Positions 1 to 7,364 of a stretch of DNA of 32,643 bases are shown in pieces. The notes under the pieces are model-generated. The model did no database searches and had not been told where the DNA came from. It was given only the letters and a program-made list of their open reading frames with translations. The first letter of the stretch is position 1; each line of letters opens with the position of its first letter. The stretch comes from a virus, in the IMG/VR virus record IMGVR_UViG_3300032268_001230, positions 1-32,643 of that record; one strand, given 5' to 3'. The position numbers and the translations under genes are program-made.

Positions 1-252
1 AGAACAACATGGACAAGTAAGTGGAAATTCAACCATTGCTTTTAATGCGTCGTGTTTGGTGATGGTTTGCTTAATACCATTGTGAATAGTCCAGGTTTTA
101 CCGTTTTCTTCCCATATATCACCTTCAATATGAGTAACTTTATCTTTACTATAACCTGATTGAATTCTAGTAGCATTTCCAGTATTACCTGAAATAATGT
201 TTCGCATTCTTTGAATGTCGTGTTCTGAGAATTCTCTGTTTAATTGTGACAT
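1..252 (-). CDS. Partial hypothetical protein with a terminal Cys cluster (C-terminus outside the window)
   Basis: An open frame begins with ATG at 252 and stays open for 84 codons to the window edge, so the C-terminus is missing. The protein starts MSQLNREFSEHD and is hydrophilic. It ends, as far as seen, in a CPCC cluster at residues 80-83, which could be half of a zinc ribbon or knuckle. It lies 3 bases downstream of the HAD phosphatase stop on the same strand, so the two are probably co-transcribed. I do not recognise the family. The frame and operon position make it convincing as a gene; a zinc-binding role is only inference from the cysteines. Confidence 0.75.
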   Translation of the reverse strand, partial: MSQLNREFSEHDIQRMRNIISGNTGNATRIQSGYSKDKVTHIEGDIWEENGKTWTIHNGIKQTITKHDALKAMVEFPLTCPCCS

Positions 253-255
253 AAC

Positions 256-795
256 TTATATTCCTAATTTTTTTAAATCGTTTATTGCTTGTTCTGTATT
301 TTTATATAAAATTCCAATACCATTTTTAGATTTCCAATTCATAATAGTATCTTCTCTATCGTCAATTAGTATTTTGTTTGGTCCTGCTAAATCAGATTTT
401 TGTTTAGCTTGTTTAAAAACTATTGGGGTACCTGGAATGTTATCTTGTACCCATAATGTTTTTCCTATACGACTTGATTCGTGGTATGAGGGAGCGGTGA
501 GTAAAGTTGGTTTATAAGGTTTAATATAATCCCATAATTCTTTACCACCAGGCATCCAAGGGATACCTCTCCAAAATCTTACTCCAATTTCATTATCAAT
601 AAGTTTCCAAAACATTTCTGTGGCTTTCTTTTCACCATATTTTTGGGTCATTTCAGCTCTGTATTGATCAGGAGACATTCCTGTAAAATGTTCAAAACGT
701 GCTTCGAAGTCGCACAAACATCCATCTAAATCCTGGTATATTTGGTAATTAATTTTAGGTTGAGCTTCTTCGAACAATTTATTTAATGATATCAT
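256..795 (-). CDS. HAD-superfamily phosphatase, 5'(3')-deoxyribonucleotidase-like
   Basis: The 179-residue protein carries the HAD signature. Motif I is DLDGCLCDF with the nucleophile D22 and acid/base D24. Motif II is the Thr in LLTAPS (T100), followed by lysines around 128-133, and motif IV is the acidic pair in ILIDDRED (D145, D146). Size and layout resemble phage and cellular C-type 5'-nucleotidases that remove phosphate from deoxynucleotides, but the substrate cannot be read from sequence; a polynucleotide 3'-phosphatase is an alternative. A short segment (MISLNKLFEEAQ) precedes the catalytic core and resembles the N-termini of several neighbours. Its start lies inside the end of the HNH endonuclease gene (17-base overlap). 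The kinase at 3207-3959 may act on related substrates. Confidence 0.82.
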   Translation of the reverse strand: MISLNKLFEEAQPKINYQIYQDLDGCLCDFEARFEHFTGMSPDQYRAEMTQKYGEKKATEMFWKLIDNEIGVRFWRGIPWMPGGKELWDYIKPYKPTLLTAPSYHESSRIGKTLWVQDNIPGTPIVFKQAKQKSDLAGPNKILIDDREDTIMNWKSKNGIGILYKNTEQAINDLKKLGI

Positions 796-1468
796 CTATT
801 ATCTTATCTTTTTTACTTCTATTTTCGGATTTATATAAGGGTTGTGTATTAACATAATTAAAGCACTTGTAAATGTTTTCTTCAATGGTTAAATCAAATT
901 TAGAGCAAGGGTAGATATGATCTACTTCCCATATAACTCCATGATTACCCCAATTCATATCAGGTTTAAATTGTTTCTTTAAATGTTGTTTATATTCTTC
1001 TAAAGAGCAACCTAAATATTTTAGAGAGGTGTTATCCCTATGAGTTGATTGTTTTTTTAAAATACTATTCATTCTACATCTAAAATTGCTTTTTAATTTA
1101 TGGTTTAAATTATTATGATATTGGTGAGTATCCCAAATTTTTCTTGCATCTTTATAATGTGAATATTGATTTTTATTCCAATCTTTATCCTTTCTATCTT
1201 CTTTAACACAAACTCTACACCAATAATTTAAATTATCAGTTTGAGACTTCATTGTACTAAATTCAGTTTTAGACTTTTCTTCACTACATTTAACACATAT
1301 TTTGTTGTTTGGATCTTGAGGTAAGAGTATAATCCTTTCAGGACGATATTTTTTACTATTCTTAATTACACATTCTTTACAATATATGTCTAATCCATCT
1401 TTTTTAGATTTATTCTTATTATATTGAGTAAGTGGTTTATCTTGGTTACATTTTTGGCAAATTTTCAT
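779..1468 (-). CDS. HNH homing endonuclease with two N-terminal zinc fingers
   Basis: The protein has 229 residues. Two CxxC...CxxC fingers are visible at C4/C7/C30/C33 and C58/C61/C84/C87, followed by a basic region and a C-terminal HNH core, WEVDHI (D183, H184) with NTQPL (N207). This is the layout of free-standing phage HNH homing endonucleases, which cut genomes lacking the gene and spread by repair. It is a paralogue of the gene at 4748-5401, which has one finger pair instead of two; both share MNW...G.IWE.DHI...NTQPL. A TATTTATA motif lies 14 bases before the ATG, so it probably has its own late promoter. Its 3' end overlaps the HAD gene by 17 bases, suggesting insertion between neighbouring genes. 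Confidence 0.88.
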   Translation of the reverse strand: MKICQKCNQDKPLTQYNKNKSKKDGLDIYCKECVIKNSKKYRPERIILLPQDPNNKICVKCSEEKSKTEFSTMKSQTDNLNYWCRVCVKEDRKDKDWNKNQYSHYKDARKIWDTHQYHNNLNHKLKSNFRCRMNSILKKQSTHRDNTSLKYLGCSLEEYKQHLKKQFKPDMNWGNHGVIWEVDHIYPCSKFDLTIEENIYKCFNYVNTQPLYKSENRSKKDKIIDDIIK

Positions 1469-1482
1469 ATCTTATTATTTAA

Positions 1483-1490
1483 TATAAATA
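1483..1490 (-). promoter_or_regulatory. Late-type motif TATTTATA before the HNH gene
   Basis: Minus-strand TATTTATA, 14 bases before the ATG at 1468; flanks are AA and TTAA. Confidence 0.6.
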
Positions 1491-1541
1491 TTAAAAAATC
1501 CAAAAAGACCCCATCTACTTTCAATTAGTTATGAACAAAAA

Positions 1542-1823
1542 CTAAACTTTTTCTATATGATATCCAAAATAAGACTCTTGATCTTCAGGATTATAGTATC
1601 TATATCTAGTTTCATATCTATAATCACCATCTTTATAAACCTCTACTTCTTCATCAGATTCATATTCTTGAACAAAATTTTCAGCTTCCATTTCGCTATT
1701 AAAAAACTTTTCAGTATAAGGAACATCATCTCCACTATAATCGTGAAATATTACTTGGTATTTTTCTTCAGTTACTTCTTCAAGTAATTTGGTTTTTAAT
1801 TCTTTTAAATTTATATCTTTCAT
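1542..1823 (-). CDS. Small acidic hypothetical protein
   Basis: This 93-residue protein is strongly acidic and tyrosine-rich toward its C-terminus (YRYETRYRYYNPEDQ). It opens with a predicted amphipathic helix, MKDINLKELKTKLLEE, like the N-termini of the kinase, the fusion protein and the HAD enzyme. A central pattern of the type 'YQVIFHDYSGDD...F.S..EAENFVQEY' suggests a small alpha/beta fold, but I recognise no family. It starts 13 bases after the stop of the four-domain fusion gene and probably belongs to the same transcript. The HNH gene downstream of it has its own late-type motif. Function unknown. Confidence 0.7.
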   Translation of the reverse strand: MKDINLKELKTKLLEEVTEEKYQVIFHDYSGDDVPYTEKFFNSEMEAENFVQEYESDEEVEVYKDGDYRYETRYRYYNPEDQESYFGYHIEKV

Positions 1824-1836
1824 AATATTTAATTTT

Positions 1837-3207
1837 TTACCATTTTTTACAAGACCAATAGTTAGCTTTCCAACGTGGTCCTGGATTAGCGCAGTTATGT
1901 CTTGCTCTATAAGCTGCTCTTCTTTTAGGGTTTTTGGCTTTAATCACCATTCTTTTACCTTTAGCGGATTTACCACCAAAGCCAAAGTTAACTTTAACTA
2001 CTTTACCCTTATTATTTTTAACATATACTTTAAATTTCTTAATATCACCTTGCATAATTTTACCTAAGGTAACTTTACGTCCACGATATTCAGCTTCAGT
2101 TAAGGTTGATTCAGATAATTGTTTAGTATATTCTTTTAGAAAAGAAATAAATTCTTTTAAATCTTGTTCGTTTTCAACATCATATTCTTCAGTATTGTCA
2201 TGCCCACATTTATGACAAACATAAGGATCATTTCCTCCACTAGCTAAAGGCCAGTGCCACTCACAATTAGTACAATAAATTTCTTCTAATTTACTTTCAA
2301 AAATTTCAGGATTTTCACGTCCAAATTCTCTCATTATTACCCCAGCCATTGCATTAGCTTCATTTTCAGTATTAGAACCATCTTCTCCATTTAATTCATC
2401 ACCATTTAAATTTTGCATGTGATGAACTAACTCATGAGCTAATGTTCTTAAAATATCAGCCATATTTCGGTTATGAACTACTATTTTTATTTCTTGCTCT
2501 TGTGGGTAATAACCTCCAAAACTTTTATATTCTTGTGAGTATGTTGGAGAATTAATAACAAAAACTTTAGGTTTATCTATATTTAATCTATCACAAGCAT
2601 AATCAACAAATCTATCCATTAACGGAGCTTTTTGTGGAGTAAAGTTTTCATGTAATATAGGACCAGGTTTAAATTCATCTTTAGAATAAATAGAAAATAT
2701 TTTTTTAGCATCAATACCTTTTGGTAAAAATGTTTGTATATCTTCTAAATCTTTATTACGAATAGCCGTTCTTAAATCAGTAGCATTTAAACTTTCAAAA
2801 CTACCTGCATCTATTATTTGAACATTAGAATATTTTTCTCTATCTTTATCAATAGAAGCATATCTACTTCTTTCCCCTTTACCATAAAGTACAATAAAAT
2901 CTCTTGATTTGTCTTTTATAATATCAAATACTTCACTTACGGGAGATGATTTAGTTGAAACTTTTATTTCAACATTTGAAGGTAATAAATCTTTGTACAA
3001 AGACCAAACTTTCATTGATTGCTCAGGTGTGAATTCATCTTTAGGCACATTAGACATTATTACTATCACTTCATCAGCAATTTCAGAAGCTTTATTGGCA
3101 ACATTAAAATGCCCTGCGTGTGGTGGTTTGAATTTACCAGGATACAAAGCTACTATAGGAGTAGACTGTTCTAATAGTTCTTGTACTATTTCTTGACCTA
3201 TATTCAT
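1837..3207 (-). CDS. Four-domain fusion: HxGH nucleotidyltransferase, HExxH metallopeptidase, zinc ribbon, DUF5872-like tail
   Basis: This 456-residue protein joins four modules. Residues 18-165 form a cytidylyltransferase/NMNAT-like domain with PGKFKPPHAGH (HxGH at 30-33) and a later TDLRTAIR equivalent to the family's S/TxxxR motif. Residues about 195-300 hold a zinc metallopeptidase-like segment with HELVH at 258-262 and a following ENEANAMAG helix that could supply the third ligand. Residues 312-334 form a C4 zinc ribbon (C312, C315, C331, C334). Residues about 373-456 resemble DUF5872 of marine phages, with YRGRKVTLGK and a terminal RARHNC...WSCKKW. Its start overlaps the kinase stop by one base (TAATG), implying coupled translation. 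Nucleotidyl transfer and proteolysis are inferred from motifs; substrates are unknown. Confidence 0.85.
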   Translation of the reverse strand: MNIGQEIVQELLEQSTPIVALYPGKFKPPHAGHFNVANKASEIADEVIVIMSNVPKDEFTPEQSMKVWSLYKDLLPSNVEIKVSTKSSPVSEVFDIIKDKSRDFIVLYGKGERSRYASIDKDREKYSNVQIIDAGSFESLNATDLRTAIRNKDLEDIQTFLPKGIDAKKIFSIYSKDEFKPGPILHENFTPQKAPLMDRFVDYACDRLNIDKPKVFVINSPTYSQEYKSFGGYYPQEQEIKIVVHNRNMADILRTLAHELVHHMQNLNGDELNGEDGSNTENEANAMAGVIMREFGRENPEIFESKLEEIYCTNCEWHWPLASGGNDPYVCHKCGHDNTEEYDVENEQDLKEFISFLKEYTKQLSESTLTEAEYRGRKVTLGKIMQGDIKKFKVYVKNNKGKVVKVNFGFGGKSAKGKRMVIKAKNPKRRAAYRARHNCANPGPRWKANYWSCKKW

Positions 3208-3959
3208 TAAATAAAATTTTGAATTTTAGACTTTGCAGAACTTAAATCATCAAATTTAGGTAATGTTTTTACCATAGATTCGATATCTTTATTTAATTGA
3301 TCTTTTTCAGCTCTTGATTTAGCCATTTCTTCTGGTGTTTTTGGTTTTCCTATAGCAGAAGAAGCTTGTGTAAATGGTTTAATTAATTCAGGGCTAAATC
3401 CTTTATTAGAATTTTCAGAATCATTATTTAATAATATAAAATTATCTCCAAAGGCCTGCTCGTATACATCAATATTTTTATTAACATCTCTCCAAGTACG
3501 TAAAACAATACCAGGCATTAAACTTCTATCACGTTCTTGATTACGTTCAAGTGAAGTTAAAGGTGAAACATAAATCATTAACATAAATGTCTCGTACCTT
3601 AAATCTTCTAGTTGTTGTTTTTTCTTTAAAACAGGACCCGAAGCAGCACCAGTTCCATCGATAATAATGTTATTTTTATCTTCGATGGATTGTGCTAATT
3701 TATCTTGTGTTGTTTTTCTAGCTTGAGCTTGAAGTTTAGCAGCTTGGGATAATTGATCAGGAGTAAAATCTTTTTGTTTTAAACCAATACCACTTGCTTT
3801 TAAAAGTTCTTCATAAGTGTCATCTGAATTAATAACTTGATATGATGAAGGTAATAACTGTTTTGTTAAAGTGGATTTACCACTACCAGCAGGCCCTGCT
3901 AAAAATATAGCCTTTGGGCTACCCTGTATTTCTTTTAATAAAGTAGCTAATTTAATCAT
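3207..3959 (-). CDS. P-loop kinase, zeta-toxin / polynucleotide-kinase-like
   Basis: The 250-residue protein has a Walker A motif GPAGSGKST at residues 22-30, a downstream INSDD segment and a Walker-B-like hydrophobic strand ending IIIDGTG. It also has an arginine-containing lid region (ERNQERDR). This pattern fits AAA_33/zeta-type kinases that phosphorylate small molecules or nucleic acid ends. The first 14 residues, MIKLATLLKEIQGS, form a separate amphipathic segment before the core. The C-terminal 50 residues are charged and probably helical. A TATTTATA motif lies 15 bases before the ATG. It is followed by the fusion gene with a one-base overlap, and with the HAD phosphatase it could form a split kinase/phosphatase set, though that is inference. 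Confidence 0.83.
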   Translation of the reverse strand: MIKLATLLKEIQGSPKAIFLAGPAGSGKSTLTKQLLPSSYQVINSDDTYEELLKASGIGLKQKDFTPDQLSQAAKLQAQARKTTQDKLAQSIEDKNNIIIDGTGAASGPVLKKKQQLEDLRYETFMLMIYVSPLTSLERNQERDRSLMPGIVLRTWRDVNKNIDVYEQAFGDNFILLNNDSENSNKGFSPELIKPFTQASSAIGKPKTPEEMAKSRAEKDQLNKDIESMVKTLPKFDDLSSAKSKIQNFI

Positions 3960-3974
3960 TTTTTATATTATTGA

Positions 3975-3982
3975 TATAAATA
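3975..3982 (-). promoter_or_regulatory. Late-type motif TATTTATA before the kinase gene
   Basis: Minus-strand TATTTATA, 15 bases before the ATG at 3959, just after the stop of the PD-(D/E)XK gene. Confidence 0.6.
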
Positions 3983-3983
3983 T

Positions 3984-4748
3984 TTAAATTTCTCTTTTAA
4001 CTGTAGTTTTTAATGTTAATATATGGGGTTTAGGAGCAGGATTTTCTAAATCAAATAAAGCCTTAACATTATTAAAAATACTTAAATTTTGTTCTTGTGA
4101 TCTCTCAGATTCAACTATTTCCCAATTTTTACCTTTTAAACGTTTACCTGCTTTATCTTCACCTCTTGATTTTGATTTTAACCATAATACACCACGTCTA
4201 TTTATGGTTTTACCATAACATTCTTCATAACATTGGCTATAAATTGCTGTTTGTAAATCATAAGTAGTTTGTAAGTGGTTAGAAGTTTTTAAATCTAAAA
4301 CCCATAATTCACCATTTAATTCAATAATTAAATCACAAGTTCCTGCTACTCTTAAAGTATCTGAAAATAAATGTACTTCGGTTTCAATTAAAGTTGGTTT
4401 ATGTGTTTCCCAAAAATCAACAAAGTTTAAAAACATTGACCACACATGAGGTGGATAAGCCGGATTACCATATTGATTTAAGAATGAACATTCTTTTCCA
4501 TTTAAATAATCTTCACATAAATTATGAGTTTGAGTACCTTCCTCAGCTGCTTTTTTTACAATGTATTCTGAGGCGTAACCTACCTTTTTTAACCAATCTT
4601 CAAAGTGAGGACCTTTAGGATAATAAGACAAAACATGTGTGATTGAAGGATAATAATCCCCATTTCGTCTGTAAAACCTTGAATCAGGTAATGTGATTTG
4701 TTTGTGATCATCTGAAATTTGGAGAATTCTGTCGTAAGATTTTTTCAT
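3984..4748 (-). CDS. PD-(D/E)XK nuclease, RecB/Cas4-like
   Basis: The 254-residue protein shows the PD-(D/E)XK exonuclease layout. There is a helix with H75 in EEGTQTHNLCEDYL, D139 in GTCDLIIELNG, the catalytic LDLKTS with D152 and K154, and a following Q166xxxY helix (DLQTAIYSQ). The N-terminus contains YYPSITHVLSYYP, typical of phage PDDEXK_1 proteins. It probably degrades or trims DNA during phage replication or recombination, with a divalent metal. Its start overlaps the preceding HNH gene stop by one base. A late-type motif lies between it and the kinase downstream. The nuclease family is well supported; the specific role is not. Confidence 0.87.
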   Translation of the reverse strand: MKKSYDRILQISDDHKQITLPDSRFYRRNGDYYPSITHVLSYYPKGPHFEDWLKKVGYASEYIVKKAAEEGTQTHNLCEDYLNGKECSFLNQYGNPAYPPHVWSMFLNFVDFWETHKPTLIETEVHLFSDTLRVAGTCDLIIELNGELWVLDLKTSNHLQTTYDLQTAIYSQCYEECYGKTINRRGVLWLKSKSRGEDKAGKRLKGKNWEIVESERSQEQNLSIFNNVKALFDLENPAPKPHILTLKTTVKREI

Positions 4749-5401
4749 TAATTTATGTATTTATTTTTATTTCTGTTACCTATTTGTCCAGAATAACCTA
4801 AACCTTCTGCAATTTTAGTGGTTTTAAATAGGGGTTGAGTATTAGAATAGTGAAAACATTTTAACATTTCATCTTCAACTTCTATATTAAAATTAATACA
4901 GGGAACTATATGGTCTATTTCCCAAATGGTGCCATAATTATCCCAATTCATTTCAGGTAAAAATAGACTTTCTAGGTATACTTTATAATAATCTATAGAA
5001 CATCCTAAATATGTTTCGGTTCTAAAGGATTTTGAATTCCCTTTTAATAAACCCCATATTCTACAACTTATACTATTTTTAATTTTAAACCAAACTTTCT
5101 TCTTAAGTCTATACTTATTTTCGTACCCTCTTATCTTATCTTTATTTTGAGATTTCCATAAATCTCCTCTATGTTTGTGTTTAATTTTGTGTTTCTCATA
5201 ATATTGAGCACTAAATTTACAAATTTGAGATTTGTTTTGAAGATAATATTCTTGAATTTTATCTTTATTTTCAGAATTATATGAATTACGATAAACTTTT
5301 ATACAATCCTTACATTTATATTTTAAACCATCTTTTGATGATTTATCTTTAAAAAAACTATTTAAGCTTTTTTCTTGCCCACAATTTAAACACACCTTCA
5401 T
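4748..5401 (-). CDS. HNH homing endonuclease with one N-terminal zinc finger
   Basis: I start this gene at the ATG at 5401 (MKVCLNC, 217 residues). The upstream ATG at 5410 would lie only 5 bases after the TATTTATA motif, while 5401 gives 14 bases, as in four other genes, and matches the paralogue's MKICQKC. A C4/C7/C30/C33 finger is followed by a very basic lysine/tyrosine-rich linker and an HNH core WEIDHI (D163, H164) with NTQPL (N187). It is a free-standing homing endonuclease, paralogous to the gene at 779-1468 but with a single finger. It sits between the primase and PD-(D/E)XK nuclease genes, with a one-base overlap to the latter. Confidence 0.87.
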   Translation of the reverse strand: MKVCLNCGQEKSLNSFFKDKSSKDGLKYKCKDCIKVYRNSYNSENKDKIQEYYLQNKSQICKFSAQYYEKHKIKHKHRGDLWKSQNKDKIRGYENKYRLKKKVWFKIKNSISCRIWGLLKGNSKSFRTETYLGCSIDYYKVYLESLFLPEMNWDNYGTIWEIDHIVPCINFNIEVEDEMLKCFHYSNTQPLFKTTKIAEGLGYSGQIGNRNKNKYIN

Positions 5402-5415
5402 AATTAACATTTTAT

Positions 5416-5423
5416 TATAAATA
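5416..5423 (-). promoter_or_regulatory. Late-type motif TATTTATA before the second HNH gene
   Basis: Minus-strand TATTTATA, 14 bases before the ATG at 5401; this spacing decides the start. Confidence 0.6.
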
Positions 5424-5447
5424 TTACTATATCTTGGGGGTCTGTGA

Positions 5448-6377
5448 TTATTGCAATTTAAGCATGAACAAATCCTTAAAAGTAAATTCCTCTGAGGTTT
5501 GGATTAATTTAGTAAATTCATAAAAGCCGACATCGCTGGGGTCTTTACCTTCTAATTTTACAACATGTAATCGTTTTCCTGAGTGGAGTAGATCTCCGGC
5601 AATCTTAAGTGTACTTTTTAGTGCATCACTATCTAGAGCTAAATATATATCTTTTATATTATTAGACAATAGTTTTTTAGTTAATTGTTTTGACATTGTT
5701 TTACCATATAAAGGTATAGCATTTCTTTTAATAGCAATTGCATCAAATGCTCCTTCACAAAGTATAACAGGTAAATCCCAATTTATTAGGTTTTCAAATC
5801 CAATTATAGCATTTTTATCAACAGAGATAGCATCATATTTTCTAGCAGGATCTTTTTCAAATGAACGAGCTATAAAGTAATTTAATTTACCTTCAACATC
5901 ATAATTGGGGATAATAATTTTATTAGCATATCTTCCTACCTCACAATATCCTATTTGATATTTAAGTATATCTGTGGGTGTTATACCGCGTTTTTTAACA
6001 TAAAACAACGCGTGTTTCGCAGTAATATCTGTTTTCAATAGGTTATATAAGGGTTTATATTCCTTGGGTAATTCAACGTTGAGATTAAAATAGGATTGAT
6101 CTATTTTAGTTGTAGTACCTAATATAGAATTTAATTCAGAATATTTTTCTCTATCTGCTTTTACTGATTTAAATAAGGAAGCAATGGTTTTACCTTTAAT
6201 ATCACAAGCCCAACAATGCCAAGGATTTTCATTTTTGATTGTTGGTACTAGATTAATTTCTAACTTGGGTTTTCTATGATTGCATAAAGGACAATGGAAC
6301 GCATAATTACCTTTTGAAGTAGCATTTCCTTTTCCTAGTACCGATTGCACTAGACCTAATAATATTCCGTTTATCAT
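5448..6377 (-). CDS. DnaG-type DNA primase (T4 gp61-like)
   Basis: The 309-residue protein begins with a CHC2-type zinc-binding domain (HCPLC at 28-32 and CWAC at 55-58). A TOPRIM domain follows with the glutamate motif CEGAFDAIA (E208), the DSD motif (D249, D251) and DPSDVG (279-284). This is the DnaG family that lays down RNA primers for lagging-strand replication at the phage replisome. It is close in size to T4 gp61 (342 residues). No helicase-binding domain or fused helicase is evident. The start context AAAGGTTATG matches three right-end small genes. The 50-residue gene lies 17 bases upstream, probably in the same transcript. Confidence 0.92.
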   Translation of the reverse strand: MINGILLGLVQSVLGKGNATSKGNYAFHCPLCNHRKPKLEINLVPTIKNENPWHCWACDIKGKTIASLFKSVKADREKYSELNSILGTTTKIDQSYFNLNVELPKEYKPLYNLLKTDITAKHALFYVKKRGITPTDILKYQIGYCEVGRYANKIIIPNYDVEGKLNYFIARSFEKDPARKYDAISVDKNAIIGFENLINWDLPVILCEGAFDAIAIKRNAIPLYGKTMSKQLTKKLLSNNIKDIYLALDSDALKSTLKIAGDLLHSGKRLHVVKLEGKDPSDVGFYEFTKLIQTSEEFTFKDLFMLKLQ

Positions 6378-6394
6378 AACCTTTGCTTGTTTTT

Positions 6395-6547
6395 TTATAT
6401 TTCTCTTACATCAAAAAGAGCATTAAATTTTTCTAAATCTAATTGTTTTTGAGAAGAAAAAAACATTATTGCTTTATCTAAAGAAACAGATTTAATTGAA
6501 TTAATGGGCTCATTTGAGTTTTGGTGAAATAGACCGTAGCGTTTCAT
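6395..6547 (-). CDS. 50-residue hypothetical protein
   Basis: The sequence starts MKRYGLFHQNSNEPINS and continues as a soluble alpha/beta-looking peptide ending FNALFDVREI. It fills the 200-base gap between the GIY-YIG-like gene and primase. It ends 17 bases before the primase ATG and is on the same strand as every other gene. The composition is protein-like, with an SLDKAIMFFSSQKQLDLEKF helix pattern, rather than random AT-rich translation. I know of no named family and assign no function. Confidence 0.68.
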   Translation of the reverse strand: MKRYGLFHQNSNEPINSIKSVSLDKAIMFFSSQKQLDLEKFNALFDVREI

Positions 6548-6577
6548 AAATAGAGATTTTTATTATAATGTAATAAA

Positions 6578-7042
6578 TTATTTTGGGGTATCAAAGTCTT
6601 TTTTAAACATTCTTCCACTTATATTATCATTAAAGTATACTGATCCAGGTTCTAATACTTCATTAACATAAAGGTATTTATCTTCATAATAAGTTAATAA
6701 CTTTTTTGAAGGTACAAACATAAGTATTTCTCTTGTAAATTCATCTTGTTTACCTTCAACTAACATTTGTTTAATTGTAGGATTAGATCCATAATAGGTT
6801 TTCCAATCAGTTTCTTTAGTAACTGTTTTTTTCTTAGAGGCTCTTTTATCTACAATTAAAGCTAATTCTTTTTTACCTAAAGCTTTCTTTTGAACAGATA
6901 TTAATTGTTTTTTACCTAAATATTTTTTACCTGATGGGGTATGAGTCACTTCATAGATAAATCCAAATGGGGTAATTTCCCCCATATCCCCAATATTGTT
7001 AATAATTTTTCCTTTATAAATCCAAGTTGGAGTTGTAACCAT
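6578..7042 (-). CDS. GIY-YIG-like nuclease-superfamily protein
   Basis: The 154-residue protein contains FIYEVTHTPSGKKYLGKK (FIY at 28-30, YLG at 41-43), a degenerate GIY-YIG hairpin. It also has a TDWKTYYGSN segment near residue 80, a YYEDKYLY helix that could provide the catalytic glutamate, and a terminal NISGRMF segment with a possible asparagine. The GIY-to-FIY change is tolerated in some members. Unlike the gene at 12182-12805, it has no NUMOD repeats, so it may be a domesticated or structure-specific nuclease rather than a mobile homing enzyme. It lies 14 bases after the start of the tail module's last gene region and 30 bases before the 50-residue gene. Activity unproven. Confidence 0.72.
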   Translation of the reverse strand: MVTTPTWIYKGKIINNIGDMGEITPFGFIYEVTHTPSGKKYLGKKQLISVQKKALGKKELALIVDKRASKKKTVTKETDWKTYYGSNPTIKQMLVEGKQDEFTREILMFVPSKKLLTYYEDKYLYVNEVLEPGSVYFNDNISGRMFKKDFDTPK

Positions 7043-7056
7043 AATTATGTTTTGTT

Positions 7057-7362
7057 CTAAATATCGTATTTTACTACAAAAACTGTATCTGTTGTTGAAG
7101 AAAGAGGAATTGGTTGAGCTAATTTAGCTACTGCTAATAATTCATTTCTACTATTATATAATCCTACTGTTGTAACATATGGGGCAAAAAATGAACTTGT
7201 AGCAAAATCTCTTAATGAACCTGAATTATCTGTTGATATTGTAGGGTTCATAGACATGTTAAAGTCGTTTTCTCCTACTTTACAACGGAATTCATTTTCA
7301 TAAATGATATGTTCGTTTTTAAAACTTAACATAGCGTTTGGATCTTGTATTATAGCTGCCAT
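7057..7362 (-). CDS. Small virion structural protein sharing a C-terminal module with the 345-residue protein
   Basis: The 101-residue protein ends with VTTVGLYNSRNELLAVAKL followed by about 20 more residues. The 345-residue protein at 10458-11495 ends with a closely similar stretch (VTTVGMYNTNNELLAVAKL). The rest, including GENDFNMSMNPTIST, is typical of tail-associated proteins of T4-like marine phages. It starts 2 bases after the stop of the adhesin-like tail gene. It is likely a small tail, baseplate or fibre-attachment component, and the shared module may be a common docking element. Copy number and location in the virion cannot be read from sequence. Confidence 0.78.
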   Translation of the reverse strand: MAAIIQDPNAMLSFKNEHIIYENEFRCKVGENDFNMSMNPTISTDNSGSLRDFATSSFFAPYVTTVGLYNSRNELLAVAKLAQPIPLSSTTDTVFVVKYDI

Positions 7363-7364
7363 TT

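Noticed and set aside
215-2215. Several plus-strand frames of 76-100 residues opposite the left-end genes
   Set aside because: They are antisense shadows rich in Phe, Ile and Ser, opposite genes with clear catalytic motifs.
5402-5410. ATG at 5410 as start of the second HNH gene
   Set aside because: It is only 5 bases from the late-type motif and adds residues absent from the paralogue; 5401 fits both.
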